The position numbers and the translations under genes were made by a program. A DNA stretch of 64,000 nucleotides from FEN-1297 sp963710735 (lineage in GTDB: Bacteria > Bacteroidota > Ignavibacteria > Ignavibacteriales > Ignavibacteriaceae). The notes beneath the pieces are model-generated. The model made no database searches, was not told where the DNA came from, and worked only from the letters and a program-made list of their open reading frames with translations. Location of the stretch: positions 124,001 through 188,000 of the forward strand of contig CAVQBN010000004.1 of NCBI GenBank assembly GCA_963710735.1, given 5' to 3'. Below are positions 1 to 9,328 of the stretch, piece after piece. How positions within the stretch are numbered: the first letter of the stretch is position 1; each line of letters starts with the position of its first letter.

Positions 1-756
1 AACAGGTGAAGTAACCTGTTCGTATAACAATTTTTTTATTTCATCTTTTTTAGTTACAGCTTCGGCTGTTACATTAGCATAAACAGGGAATCTTGCATCA
101 TAAATATCAGTATTGTTTAGCTCATTTAATAATTCTTCTTTGGCTAAACTCATTAATGGTGAATGAAAAGCGCCGCTGACTATTAATTCTTTAACTAATT
201 TAGCCCCTTTTGCTTTACATATTTCCATCGCTTTTTTAACACCAGGGACAGAGCCTGAAATTACAATCTGACCTGGAGAATTAAAATTAGCAGACTGAAC
301 GATCCCTGAAGATGAAGCTTCCAAACAACATTCGTCAACTTTTTCCGGATCTAAGCCCACAATTGCAGCCATTGTACCGGGATTATCAATACCTGCCTGC
401 TGCATCGCTTTTCCTCTGGCTCTTACTAATTTTACTGCATTATAAAATTGAATGGAACCGGCCGCTACTAATGCTGAATATTCGCCTAACGAATGACCTG
501 CTGCAACTTCAGGCTGAATTGTTCTGATAATGCTAGCAAGAACAACACTATGTAAAAAAATTCCCGGCTGAGTAAATTCCGTTTGCTTCAATTGTTCTTC
601 AGGACCGTTAAATAAAATATATGAAAGATTAATCCCTAATGCATCGTCAGCCGTTTTAATCATTTCTTTAGCTTCAACGGAATTATCAAACAAATCTTTA
701 GCCATTCCAACATATTGGGAACCTTGCCCAGGAAATAAAAAAGCTTTTTTTGCCAT
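1..756 (-). CDS. fabD: Malonyl-CoA:ACP transacylase FabD, partial (C-terminus beyond window start)
   Basis: Moves malonyl groups from CoA to acyl carrier protein for fatty-acid elongation in the cytoplasm. The ATG at 756 opens MAKKAFLFPGQGSQYVGMA, the N-terminal FabD signature with the GQGSQ oxyanion motif. The frame stays open to base 1, so about 252 of the usual 290-310 residues are present. It lies 31 bases downstream of fabH on the same strand, as last visible gene of the DUF177-rpmF-plsX-fabH-fabD operon; fabG and acpP commonly follow in this order but are outside the window. Identity is clear from the N-terminus and context. Confidence 0.93.
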   Translation of the reverse strand, partial: MAKKAFLFPGQGSQYVGMAKDLFDNSVEAKEMIKTADDALGINLSYILFNGPEEQLKQTEFTQPGIFLHSVVLASIIRTIQPEVAAGHSLGEYSALVAAGSIQFYNAVKLVRARGKAMQQAGIDNPGTMAAIVGLDPEKVDECCLEASSSGIVQSANFNSPGQIVISGSVPGVKKAMEICKAKGAKLVKELIVSGAFHSPLMSLAKEELLNELNNTDIYDARFPVYANVTAEAVTKKDEIKKLLYEQVTSPV

Positions 757-787
757 TATATAGGTCTATTATTAAAAATATTTTTGA

Positions 788-1789
788 TTATTCCATACTC
801 CAAACAACGTAAATCGCACCCCAAGTATATCCAGCACCGAATGCAGATAAAATTACTTTATCGCCTTTTTTTAATTTCCCATCACGGTAATATTCTACCA
901 GGCATAAAGGGATCGTTGCCGCAGTAGTATTACCATATTTATCAATATTTATCATCACTTTATTTCTATCAATTCCCATTCTTGCTGCTGTAGCATCAAT
1001 AATTCTTAAATTTGCCTGATGAGGAACCAAATAGGCGATATCATCGGAAGTTAAATTATTCTTTTTCATTATTTCATAGGAAATATCAGCCATTCCTTTT
1101 ACAGCAACCTTAAATACTGCTTTACCGTCCTGAAAAATGACGTGCATATTTTTATCTACTGTCTCATGAGTCGGAGGATTTAGACTACCGCCACCCTTCA
1201 TATTTAGAGCTTCTCTTCCGGAACCATCGCATCTTAATAAAGAATCTTGCATTCCGAAATTTTTATCCTCAGTTGGTTCAATTAAAACAGCTGCGCCCGC
1301 ATCTCCAAAAAGGATGCAATTGTTTCTATCTTTATAATCAGTAATTGAACTCATTTTATCAGCGCCAATTAATAAAACATTTTTATACCTTCCGCTTTCA
1401 ACTAATGAGCATGCTGTTTGAAATGCAAAAAGGAAACCAGAGCAGGCAGCTGAAAGATCGAATCCCCATGCATTTTTTGCACCTAAATTATCCTGGACAA
1501 GACAAGCTGTAGCTGGGAAAAACATATCCGGCGTTACTGTTGCAACAATAATTACATCAATCTCTTCGGCAGACATATTTTTTGATTTTAATAAATCTTC
1601 GGCAGCTTTTGTTGCTAAAACACTCGTACCGCCTTCTTCAAGAATTCTTCTTTCTCTTATCCCTGTTCTAGTTCTAATCCATTCGTCGCTTGTATCTACA
1701 ATTTTTTCAAAATATTCATTATCATAAATTTTCTCCGGAACATACATCCCTACCCCTGTTATAATTGCATTGTACTTTTTTTCTTTCAT
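788..1789 (-). CDS. fabH: Beta-ketoacyl-ACP synthase III (FabH)
   Basis: Condenses acetyl-CoA (or a branched primer) with malonyl-ACP to start fatty-acid synthesis. The 333-residue length is normal. The catalytic triad is visible: Cys in AACSGFLFA, His in VPHQANLRI and Asn in YGNTTAATIP. It lies 7 bases downstream of plsX and upstream of fabD, the standard order for this operon. Primer specificity cannot be read from the sequence. Confidence 0.96.
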   Translation of the reverse strand: MKEKKYNAIITGVGMYVPEKIYDNEYFEKIVDTSDEWIRTRTGIRERRILEEGGTSVLATKAAEDLLKSKNMSAEEIDVIIVATVTPDMFFPATACLVQDNLGAKNAWGFDLSAACSGFLFAFQTACSLVESGRYKNVLLIGADKMSSITDYKDRNNCILFGDAGAAVLIEPTEDKNFGMQDSLLRCDGSGREALNMKGGGSLNPPTHETVDKNMHVIFQDGKAVFKVAVKGMADISYEIMKKNNLTSDDIAYLVPHQANLRIIDATAARMGIDRNKVMINIDKYGNTTAATIPLCLVEYYRDGKLKKGDKVILSAFGAGYTWGAIYVVWSME

Positions 1790-1796
1790 TACTAAC

Positions 1797-2831
1797 CTAA
1801 TTTAAATTTGAATACTGATTTATAGATTTTTCTATTTTCGAGATCAGATTTTTTTCATACATTTCGTTAGCCCTCAAAACCATATTTTTAATGCCAACCA
1901 CCGTACTTGATCCATGTCCAATGATGGTAATTCCATTAACACCAAGTAACGGAATTCCCCCTTGTAAATTCGGATCAAATACTTTGAAAGTTTTTCTTAT
2001 AGCATTTCTTGAGATAGCGATTTTAATTTTATCAAAGAAACTTTCATCAGCTGTTTTCTTTAACAATGGCTTCATAATTGTTAAGAATGATTCACCGAAT
2101 TTTAAAAGAATATTTCCAACAAAGCCATCACAAATAACAATGTTTACTTTACCAGTAAAAATATCTCTTCCTTCAACATTGCCATAAAAATTCAACTTTG
2201 AGTTCGTTAACAACTCAAAAGTCTCTTTTGTCAGTTTATTCCCTTTTTCATTTTCTTCACCTACAGATAACAAGCCAATAGTAGGGTTATTGATTCCAAA
2301 AATCTCTTTCACATACACGCTTGCAAGTATGGCATAACCTAAAAGATGCTGCGGTTTCGAATCGACAAAAGCACCGACATCAAAAAGAGTAGTGATTCCG
2401 GATAAATTTGGAATATATGTTCCAATAGTTGGTCTTTCAACTCCTGGTATTCGTCCAATCAATAAAGTACCGGCAGCCGCAACAGCACCTGTATTCCCTG
2501 CACTTACAAAAGCATCTGCTTTTTTATCATGCACAATTTGCGCACCGATTACAATCGAGGAATTAGGCTTTGTTTTTATAGCTACAGTTGGTATTTCGTT
2601 CATTCCTATAACTTCATCTGCACTAATTATATTATCTTTATTAAAATTAAGATTATTAGAAGACAGTGTGCTTAGGATTTGATCAGCTTTTCCAACTAAG
2701 AACAAATCTATATTTTGATTTTCTTCAGCCGCATGCACTGCACCAACTACAGCATTTTGAGGGGCGAAATCACCCCCCATAGCATCAACAACTATTCTGC
2801 ATTTAGATCTGTTAGAATCAGAATTGTACAT
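1797..2831 (-). CDS. plsX: Phosphate acyltransferase PlsX
   Basis: Converts acyl-ACP to acyl-phosphate, the acyl donor that PlsY uses for glycerol-3-phosphate acylation at the membrane. The 344-residue protein begins the conserved block with VVDAMGGDFAP, followed by SAGNTGA (about residues 110-116) and VICDGFVGN, all typical of PlsX. The ATG at 2831 has only a weak ribosome-binding site, but the conserved domain begins about 14 residues in, so the start is acceptable. Sits between rpmF and fabH. Confidence 0.95.
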   Translation of the reverse strand: MYNSDSNRSKCRIVVDAMGGDFAPQNAVVGAVHAAEENQNIDLFLVGKADQILSTLSSNNLNFNKDNIISADEVIGMNEIPTVAIKTKPNSSIVIGAQIVHDKKADAFVSAGNTGAVAAAGTLLIGRIPGVERPTIGTYIPNLSGITTLFDVGAFVDSKPQHLLGYAILASVYVKEIFGINNPTIGLLSVGEENEKGNKLTKETFELLTNSKLNFYGNVEGRDIFTGKVNIVICDGFVGNILLKFGESFLTIMKPLLKKTADESFFDKIKIAISRNAIRKTFKVFDPNLQGGIPLLGVNGITIIGHGSSTVVGIKNMVLRANEMYEKNLISKIEKSINQYSNLN

Positions 2832-2851
2832 TAAAAGGATTAATTAATAAA

Positions 2852-3031
2852 TTAGCTTTTAGGTAAAAACATTGAACGTTCATTATAGTAGCCGCAAGAA
2901 GGGCAAGCGCGATGGGTCAATTTCATCTCACCGCAATTTGAACATGTACCCAAAGCCGGCAAAGTTGCTTTATAATGTGTCCTTCGTTTATCTCTTCTGC
3001 TTTTAGACCATTTACGTTTAGGATTTGGCAT
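2852..3031 (-). CDS. rpmF: 50S ribosomal protein L32
   Basis: A 59-residue ribosomal protein not obvious from length alone. It begins MPNPKRKWSKSRRDKRRTH and has a zinc-ribbon pair, CSNC and CPSC, ending MFLPKS. Both the start motif and the four cysteines are typical of zinc-binding L32. It lies 14 bases downstream of the DUF177 gene and 20 bases upstream of plsX, the conserved location of rpmF in many bacteria. Four intact cysteines suggest the zinc form rather than the zinc-free paralogue. Confidence 0.96.
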   Translation of the reverse strand: MPNPKRKWSKSRRDKRRTHYKATLPALGTCSNCGEMKLTHRACPSCGYYNERSMFLPKS

Positions 3032-3045
3032 TATTTTCTCGTTTT

Positions 3046-3552
3046 TTAATTAGTATTTATTTTATTCTTTAATTCTAATAAAGGCAGCCATCTATTATCA
3101 ATATCATCTCGCTGACAGCCACAATCTCCATCATTTAAGTCTTTGCCACATTTTATACATAAACCCTTACAATCTTCTCTGCACAATTTTTTCATTGGGA
3201 TAGATAACAATGCATAATCTCGAACATCATTGTCAATATTTATTTTATCCGTGTCTAAAGATAAATAAGTTATATTAATCGATCCGCTGTCGACAGGTTC
3301 TGTACCAAACAAGTATACCATTCTATATGAACTAGTCAACACATCAACATAGTTTTTAGTACATCTATCGCAATTAAAACTAGTCTTAATAGATAGCTTT
3401 GTATCTAAAATAACTTGATTATGCGATTTTTTTAATTCAATGTCAACGAGCAAATTTTCAACAAACGGCTCATCTAACCCTAGTTCACTTACAGCTTCGT
3501 CAAATTTATAATTATGAATGCCATCGCTAAGATTTGAAATCTTAATATTCAT
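3046..3552 (-). CDS. DUF177/YceD family protein
   Basis: A 168-residue member of the YceD/DUF177 family, which is almost always next to rpmF; in bacteria and plastids it has been linked to 23S rRNA processing. Two cysteine motifs are visible: CDRC near residue 75 and a C-terminal CxxxC...CxxC cluster (CREDCKGLCIKCGKDLND) with a final CGC, the classic pattern of the family and probably metal-binding. It is the first gene of the lipid operon; the promoter is probably in the AT-rich 278-base gap upstream, shared with the divergent ABC transporter genes. Confidence 0.88.
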   Translation of the reverse strand: MNIKISNLSDGIHNYKFDEAVSELGLDEPFVENLLVDIELKKSHNQVILDTKLSIKTSFNCDRCTKNYVDVLTSSYRMVYLFGTEPVDSGSINITYLSLDTDKINIDNDVRDYALLSIPMKKLCREDCKGLCIKCGKDLNDGDCGCQRDDIDNRWLPLLELKNKINTN

Positions 3553-3830
3553 CGCATTTTCTCAAAAAAGGGCAAAAAACAAGCCAAAATATAGAGATAC
3601 TTTCAAAGATAGTCAAATTAAGCATTGGTTTTATTATGTTTAAAAATAAGAATTCTCAAATGGATTTATATATATATAATTCATTCATTTTTAATAAAAA
3701 AAAGCTTTAGCCAATAGTATACCTAAAATAAGAATTTATCATCAATATTTATTTATATTGAATAATATAAAATATATTTTCTTTAGATATTTTTAAAAAA
3801 TTATACACTAATTAAAGGATTTTATTTTTC

Positions 3831-4733
3831 ATGCTTCTTGTCGAAGGTCTCACCAAAATCTTTAAAGATGTTACCGCCGTTGATAATATCTCATTTAAAA
3901 TAGAACCCGGAAAGATTTTTGGATTACTTGGGCCCAACGGCGCCGGCAAAACTACTACAATAAGAACAGTATTAAATATAATAAAGCCCACATCCGGCAC
4001 AATTGCATTTGAAGATAAACCAATAACCTATGAATTCTTTAATATAATTGGTTATTTACCGGAAGAGCGAGGATTATATAAAAAAAGTAAGGTACTTGAT
4101 GTTATTTTATATTTTGCTGAATTAAAGAAAATGAGCAAAAAGAAAGCCGAGGAAGAAGCAGTATTATGGCTGAAGAAATTAGAGATAGAAAATTATAAGT
4201 CTAAAAAGATTGAAGAATTATCTAAAGGGAACCAACAAAAAATTCAATTTATCACAGCGGTAATTCATAATCCGAAATTGTTAATTTTGGACGAACCATT
4301 TAGCGGATTTGACCCGATTAATCAGCAGATTATTAAGGAATTGATTTTGGATTTTGTTAACTCAGGTAAAGTAATTATGCTTTCCACTCATCAAATGGAA
4401 ACTGCAGAAAAATTATGTACCGATATTTTATTAATAAATGAAGGGAAAGAAGTATGCAGTGGGAACCTTTCTCAAATTAAAAAGAAATTCGGTAGCAACA
4501 TCGTTAAATTGGAATACCAGGGTGACGGATCAATTTTAAATAATTTACCTTACGTTATACATGTTGATAATTACAGTAACTATGCTGAAGTTCAGTTAAA
4601 AGATGATGTGCAGCCTTATGAATTTTTAAGAAATATTGTTGATAAAATTAAGGTTAATCAGTTCACGGTTATTGAGCCGACATTAAATAAAATTTTTATT
4701 GATGTAATAAAGGAAAGCATTAGACAGGGTTAA
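3831..4733 (+). CDS. ABC transporter ATP-binding protein (NatA-like)
   Basis: The 300-residue ATPase of an ABC-2 type exporter. Walker A GPNGAGKTTT (about residue 35), ABC signature LSKGNQQKIQF and Walker B LLILDEPFSGFDP are all intact, followed by the switch histidine in STHQME. A C-terminal DUF4162-like extension of about 85 residues is common in NatA/CcmA-type proteins. An AAAGGA sequence precedes the ATG. The stop overlaps the start of the permease gene by one base (TAATG), so the two are translationally coupled. The substrate is unknown; sodium, drug or lipid export are possible from family precedent. Confidence 0.9.
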   Translation: MLLVEGLTKIFKDVTAVDNISFKIEPGKIFGLLGPNGAGKTTTIRTVLNIIKPTSGTIAFEDKPITYEFFNIIGYLPEERGLYKKSKVLDVILYFAELKKMSKKKAEEEAVLWLKKLEIENYKSKKIEELSKGNQQKIQFITAVIHNPKLLILDEPFSGFDPINQQIIKELILDFVNSGKVIMLSTHQMETAEKLCTDILLINEGKEVCSGNLSQIKKKFGSNIVKLEYQGDGSILNNLPYVIHVDNYSNYAEVQLKDDVQPYEFLRNIVDKIKVNQFTVIEPTLNKIFIDVIKESIRQG

Positions 4734-5977
4734 TGAAAAAAGCTTTAATAGTAGCGAAGTGGGAACTCATAGAAAAAGTTAAGACTAAAACTTTTGTAAT
4801 CTCACTAATTTTAACTCCGGCAATAATTATTGCTTTTGCAATAACTCCTACTTTATTATCAAATCCGCAAAATTCATCTACACAGGCAATCGGTATAATT
4901 GATACATCCGGACTTTTTTTCCGTCCTTTAGAAAAAGTCCTTGAAAAATATAAAATTAAAAATGGACAACCAAGATTTCTACTAATTAACTTAGCCGGGA
5001 ACGGAAAGGATATTAAGGGAATAATTAAAACAGCAAATACATATACTATAACCGGCAGAGTTGAAGGATATCTTTTGATTAATTCCGGCGGTACTGATAC
5101 AGTTAATGTTGAATTCAGACATAAAAGTTCGGACTTGTCGAATGATATAGGAACGCTAGGAAACGCATTCAATGAAGTTAGAATTGACTTAGCTTTATCA
5201 AAAGAAGGTATTAATTACGATAGAATGAAAGTTATTTCATCGATCGTAGATATTAAAAGCATAGATGTAGATAAAGGAGAAGGAGGAGTTAAGTCTCAAT
5301 TTTTAGTTCTCTTTTTTACATCTTTTATCTATATAATATTATTGATGATGATGATTTTATCGTCCGGCGGTATGTTGATTAGAAGTTTGGTAGAAGAAAA
5401 GTCAAATAGGCTAATTGAAATTTTAGTTTCAAGCTGTTCTCCAGATGAGCTGTTAACAGGGAAAGTAATCGGTTTAAGCTCTTTAGGTATTACTCAAGTT
5501 TTAATCTGGACGTTGATTGGTCTATCGTTAGTCGGCTTACATATTATTCCTTCGCAAGTTTTCAAAAATATAATACCTATTCTTGTTTATTTTGCTATGG
5601 GATTTATTTTTTATACTTCGATTTTTGTTGGCGTCGGTTCTATTGTAACAACAGAACAAGAAGCACAGCAAATTACCAGCTATCTTAGTTTGGTTCTTGT
5701 TTTACCAATAGTACTAACAATTCCGGCAATGGAAAATCCTGGATCAATCTTAGTGCAAATACTTTCCTATATCCCATTTACAATTCCGTCTATTATGATA
5801 CTAAGATTTAACATTGGCTCTGTCCCTACTTTGGATATTATAACAACATCAATGGTAATGGTAGCTTCAACCTATATATCAGTTGGTATTGCAGCTAAAA
5901 TATTTCGAATTGGAGTACTATCCTATGGAAAACGACCATCCGTTAAAGAATTGATTTCATGGATAAAAGAGGAATAA
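4733..5977 (+). CDS. ABC-2 type permease (NatB-like)
   Basis: A 414-residue membrane partner of the preceding ATPase. There is one N-terminal transmembrane helix (around residues 20-42), a large extracytoplasmic domain to about residue 190, then roughly five helices to about residue 390, the layout of NatB/YhaP-like ABC-2 permeases. The motif LVEEKSNRLIEILVSS after the second helix is characteristic of the family. The function is export of an unidentified substrate across the inner membrane. A 150-base gap follows before the PrsW-like gene, so these two genes are probably their own unit. Confidence 0.88.
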   Translation: MKKALIVAKWELIEKVKTKTFVISLILTPAIIIAFAITPTLLSNPQNSSTQAIGIIDTSGLFFRPLEKVLEKYKIKNGQPRFLLINLAGNGKDIKGIIKTANTYTITGRVEGYLLINSGGTDTVNVEFRHKSSDLSNDIGTLGNAFNEVRIDLALSKEGINYDRMKVISSIVDIKSIDVDKGEGGVKSQFLVLFFTSFIYIILLMMMILSSGGMLIRSLVEEKSNRLIEILVSSCSPDELLTGKVIGLSSLGITQVLIWTLIGLSLVGLHIIPSQVFKNIIPILVYFAMGFIFYTSIFVGVGSIVTTEQEAQQITSYLSLVLVLPIVLTIPAMENPGSILVQILSYIPFTIPSIMILRFNIGSVPTLDIITTSMVMVASTYISVGIAAKIFRIGVLSYGKRPSVKELISWIKEE

Positions 5978-6127
5978 TTCAAAATTTAATTTCTGTTAGT
6001 TTTATTATTCATATTTTTTGCAAAAAAAATATTCAAAAGGAATAATTGATTTTTTACTTGAGATAACATTATTATTTTATCTTAAGAATTTTAACTACCA
6101 TAATAAAAATCAAAAATATTTAATTTC

Positions 6128-7082
6128 ATGTTATACATTGCTTCAGCATTAGCTGCTATAATACCAATGATAATTTATTTACTTGTAATCTGGCGGTTTG
6201 ACAGGTATGACCGCGAACCATTTGGATTGGTATTACAGAATTATTTGTGGGGGGCATTGGGTGCAATTTTCTTCGCAATAATCGGAAGCAGTATAATAAC
6301 TTCCGGCTTATCAATTTTGATACATGATCAAACCCAGCTTAATCATGCCGAGACAATATTCGTCGCTCCTTTCGTGGAAGAAATTACAAAAGGAATTTTT
6401 CTTCTAATTACTTTTTCAAATAAAAAATTTGATAACATAACCGATGGAATTGTTTATGGCGGAGCGATCGGTTTAGGTTTTGGAATGACTGAAAACTTCC
6501 TGTACTTTCATAGCTTTTGGAACTACTCCAGCTGCGTGGTTAACAATCGTAATGATAAGAACACTTTTTTCAGGCGTAATGCATTGTGTAGCAACAGCAA
6601 CTTTCGGTGCATTTTTAGGATATGCTAAATTTAGAAATATATATTATAAAATCACCTTTCCTATAATTGGTTTGGCAATTGCAATGTTTATACATTTTGC
6701 CTGGAACTTTAGCGTAAGTTTTGAAGCCACAACACTGCCGGGATTTGCATTCATGATTTTTACCGTGTTAATATTTATAACTGTATTCTCGGTTGCGGTT
6801 TCGAATGAAAGAAAGATAATTTATAATGAATTATTTGAAGAAGTAGTCGATGGGGTAATTCCGCTTGACCACCTGGAATATTTAAATTCTGCAAAAAGGA
6901 ATAAACTCGGCTGGGTTGATGAAAGCATCAGGAAATTATATATTAGGGCAGCAACTACTTTAGCATTTAGAAAAATGGAATTGAAAAATTCCACGGGCTC
7001 TAGCAAAGAGTTTTACAAAAAAGATGTTGAATATTATAGGACTTTCATTCATAACTTACTTGCGCAAACTCATTTAAGCTAA
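6128..7082 (+). CDS. PrsW-family intramembrane metalloprotease, interrupted by a +1 frameshift
   Basis: PrsW proteins are multi-pass proteases that cleave membrane-bound anti-sigma factors. Family motifs are present but split over two frames: VEEITKG (EExxK) and MTENFLYF (ENxxxY-like) in the first, MHCVATATFG and FIHFAWNF (zinc-ligand type histidines) in the second. The two frames join near 6515-6520, in CAT AGC TTT T GGA: removing one T restores a continuous protein through residues GTTPAAWLT. The whole span is 955 bases, one more than a multiple of three, consistent with one extra base. About 317 residues would result. Probably a sequence error, less likely a decayed gene. Confidence 0.8.
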
Positions 7083-7086
7083 ATAT

Positions 7087-7785
7087 ATGAAACTTAACTC
7101 TTCTATTTATTTAATCTCTATTTATCCGCAATTTAATAGAGATGTATCACCAAAATTTGAAACTTTTAGTGCTGACTATTCATTGCAATTATACTCTTCG
7201 CTTATTTTTAACCATAAAGAAATTCTAAATACATTTATTAAATCTCAAAATATAGTTTATTGTTTCGATGAGAAGGATAAAGATTTTTTACCAAGTGAAT
7301 TTAATGATTCCCAATCCGATATAATCTTTGGAGATACAGGAAACCGAACCCAGATTTTGAAAACACTTTCAGAAAAATACTTTGGACAAAGTGGTAAAAA
7401 TTTATTAATCTTTTCAAATTCAATTGGGATGAGCAGCGCTGATATACAAAGAATTTTCAATCTTCTGTCCATCGATGATGAGGCTGTGGTCATCGGAAAA
7501 GCGAAAAATAATAAAGCAGCATTTATTGGTTTCAATGCTTTTAATCAAGAATTATTTTCTGATATTGACTGGAACAATTGTAATTATGATTATTTACTTG
7601 CAAGAGTAAATAAGCATGAAAATTTCGTCCATGTCCTTGATAATTTTATGTCAATTAATAATCTGGAAGATTTTAAAAACTTATATTTAGAGTTATCTAA
7701 AAAAGAAAGCCTAACTTATTGCAGTCCTAATATGCATGAAAAGTTTACAAATTTATTTATTGAATATAAGGAATTACTAAAATGA
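7087..7785 (+). CDS. Hypothetical protein, degenerate DUF2064/GT-A-like
   Basis: A 232-residue soluble protein that I do not recognise firmly. The middle part (about residues 100-160: LIFSNSIGMSSADIQ, then VVIGKAKNNKAAFIGF) lines up by eye with DUF2064 nucleotidyltransferase-like proteins, which read roughly GxDxP...LGPxxDGGYYLIG; here the acidic and DGG residues are missing, so it would be inactive if related. It starts 5 bases after the PrsW-like gene and its stop overlaps the nadD start (ATGA), so it is cotranscribed with nadD. Confidence 0.55.
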   Translation: MKLNSSIYLISIYPQFNRDVSPKFETFSADYSLQLYSSLIFNHKEILNTFIKSQNIVYCFDEKDKDFLPSEFNDSQSDIIFGDTGNRTQILKTLSEKYFGQSGKNLLIFSNSIGMSSADIQRIFNLLSIDDEAVVIGKAKNNKAAFIGFNAFNQELFSDIDWNNCNYDYLLARVNKHENFVHVLDNFMSINNLEDFKNLYLELSKKESLTYCSPNMHEKFTNLFIEYKELLK

Positions 7786-8369
7786 AAGCGGTTGGGATTA
7801 TGGGAGGGACTTTTGACCCAATACATCTGGGACATTTAATTACTGCTCAGGCTGTTCTAGAACTTCGTAACCTTGAAAAAATTATTTTTATTCCTGCTTT
7901 CATCTCTCCTTTCAAAACAAATAATCAGATTTTAGATGCAGCACACCGATTAAAAATGATTCAGCTTTCGATCGAAGGAATTCCATATTTTAAATTCTCG
8001 GATATTGAAATTAGAAGAGGAACAATTTCTTATACTATAGATACTATAAAGAAGTTGAAAGAAAACTATAATAACTTAGAATTGGTCATTGGTTTTGACA
8101 ACATAATTGATTTTAAAAAATGGAAAGAGCCTGATGCTATTTTGGAACTTGTTAAAATTATTGTGTTAAAAAGAAAAACTTCTATCGAACCGAAAGTAAA
8201 AGATAAATATTACAATTCAGCAGTTTTTGTTGAAACTCCGGTTATAGAAATCAGTTCAAGCGAAATTAGGAATAAAGTCGCAAAGGATTTGCCGATAAAT
8301 TTCCTTGTCCCTGATAGAGTAAAAGAATATATTTATAAAAATAATTTATATAAGGAGAAAAACATTTGA
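7782..8369 (+). CDS. nadD: Nicotinate-nucleotide adenylyltransferase
   Basis: Adenylates nicotinate mononucleotide to deamido-NAD in NAD biosynthesis. The 195-residue protein opens with GIMGGTFDPIHLGHL, the nucleotidyltransferase GxFDPxHxGH signature, and has the C-terminal ISSSEIRNK motif ((I/S)SSTxxR-type) that closes over ATP. Length is normal. It overlaps the upstream gene by 4 bases and the downstream epimerase by 4 bases (TTGA), a tightly coupled run. Confidence 0.95.
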   Translation: MKAVGIMGGTFDPIHLGHLITAQAVLELRNLEKIIFIPAFISPFKTNNQILDAAHRLKMIQLSIEGIPYFKFSDIEIRRGTISYTIDTIKKLKENYNNLELVIGFDNIIDFKKWKEPDAILELVKIIVLKRKTSIEPKVKDKYYNSAVFVETPVIEISSSEIRNKVAKDLPINFLVPDRVKEYIYKNNLYKEKNI

Positions 8370-9286
8370 AAATATTAGTAACCGGCGGAGCTGGTTTTAT
8401 TGCCTCTCATATTGCCGATGCATTTATAAATAACGGACATGAAGTCTTCGTACTCGATAATTTACTTACCGGTTTCGAAAGGAACATTAATCCAAAAGCA
8501 AAATTTATTAAGGCAGATATTTGTGATAAAGAAATAAGTGAATTATTTAAGAAAGAAAAATTTGATGTTGTAAACCATCATGCAGCTCAGATGGATGTGA
8601 GACGTTCCGTTGCTGACCCAGCTTTCGATGCAAATACTAATATTTTGGGAACTATTAATCTTCTTCAAAATTGTGTAAAAACGGGCGTGAAAAAATTCAT
8701 GTTTGCCTCTACCGGCGGAGCTGTTTACGGTGAACAGAGTTATTTTCCGGCGGATGAAAAACATCCAACTTCGCCCCTTTCCCCTTATGGAATTTCCAAG
8801 TTAACAGTTGAAAAATATTTATTTTTTTATAACGCTCAATATAAATTAAGATATAGCATTTTGCGTTATGCAAATATTTATGGTCCAAGACAAAATTCTG
8901 CTGGTGAAGCCGGTGTTGTGGCAATTTTTTCCAACAAATTATTAAAAAAGGAACAACCTATAATTAATGGAACCGGGCTGCAAACCAGAGATTATGTTTT
9001 TGTAGGCGATGTTGTAAAAGCAAATGTATTAGCTTTAGGCGATGAAAATAACGATATATATAATGTAGGGACTGCAAAAGAGACAAATGTAAACGATATG
9101 TATACTCAGTTAAATAATATTATTGGTAATGGGCAGAAAGAAAAACACGGTCCAGCTGCACCAGGAGAACAAATGCGCAGTGTAATAACTTCAGACAAAT
9201 TATTTAAAAAATTCGGGTGGAAGCCATCTACAACTTTGAAAGAAGGATTACAAAAGACGGTTGAATTCTTTAAGAATCAACAATAA
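8366..9286 (+). CDS. NAD-dependent epimerase/dehydratase (UDP-glucose 4-epimerase-like)
   Basis: An extended short-chain dehydrogenase of 306 residues acting on a nucleotide sugar. The Rossmann motif GGAGFIASH is at residues 7-15, the catalytic region shows STGGAVYG and YGISK (Tyr and Lys), and the substrate part has RYANIYGPRQ and GLQTRDYVFVGDV. These are typical of GalE-like enzymes and related bacterial UDP-sugar epimerases. It starts at TTG (8366), overlapping the nadD stop, with AAGGAG well placed upstream. The exact sugar is not determinable; it could feed the surface-glycan genes elsewhere in the window. Confidence 0.85.
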   Translation: MKILVTGGAGFIASHIADAFINNGHEVFVLDNLLTGFERNINPKAKFIKADICDKEISELFKKEKFDVVNHHAAQMDVRRSVADPAFDANTNILGTINLLQNCVKTGVKKFMFASTGGAVYGEQSYFPADEKHPTSPLSPYGISKLTVEKYLFFYNAQYKLRYSILRYANIYGPRQNSAGEAGVVAIFSNKLLKKEQPIINGTGLQTRDYVFVGDVVKANVLALGDENNDIYNVGTAKETNVNDMYTQLNNIIGNGQKEKHGPAAPGEQMRSVITSDKLFKKFGWKPSTTLKEGLQKTVEFFKNQQ

Positions 9287-9328
9287 CAATTCATAATATA
9301 AACGGTTTTTATTGAAATACGTGTATAA

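Noticed and set aside
1891..2682. Long open frames on the + strand inside plsX
   Set aside because: They are antisense shadows of plsX with no ribosome-binding site or family motif.
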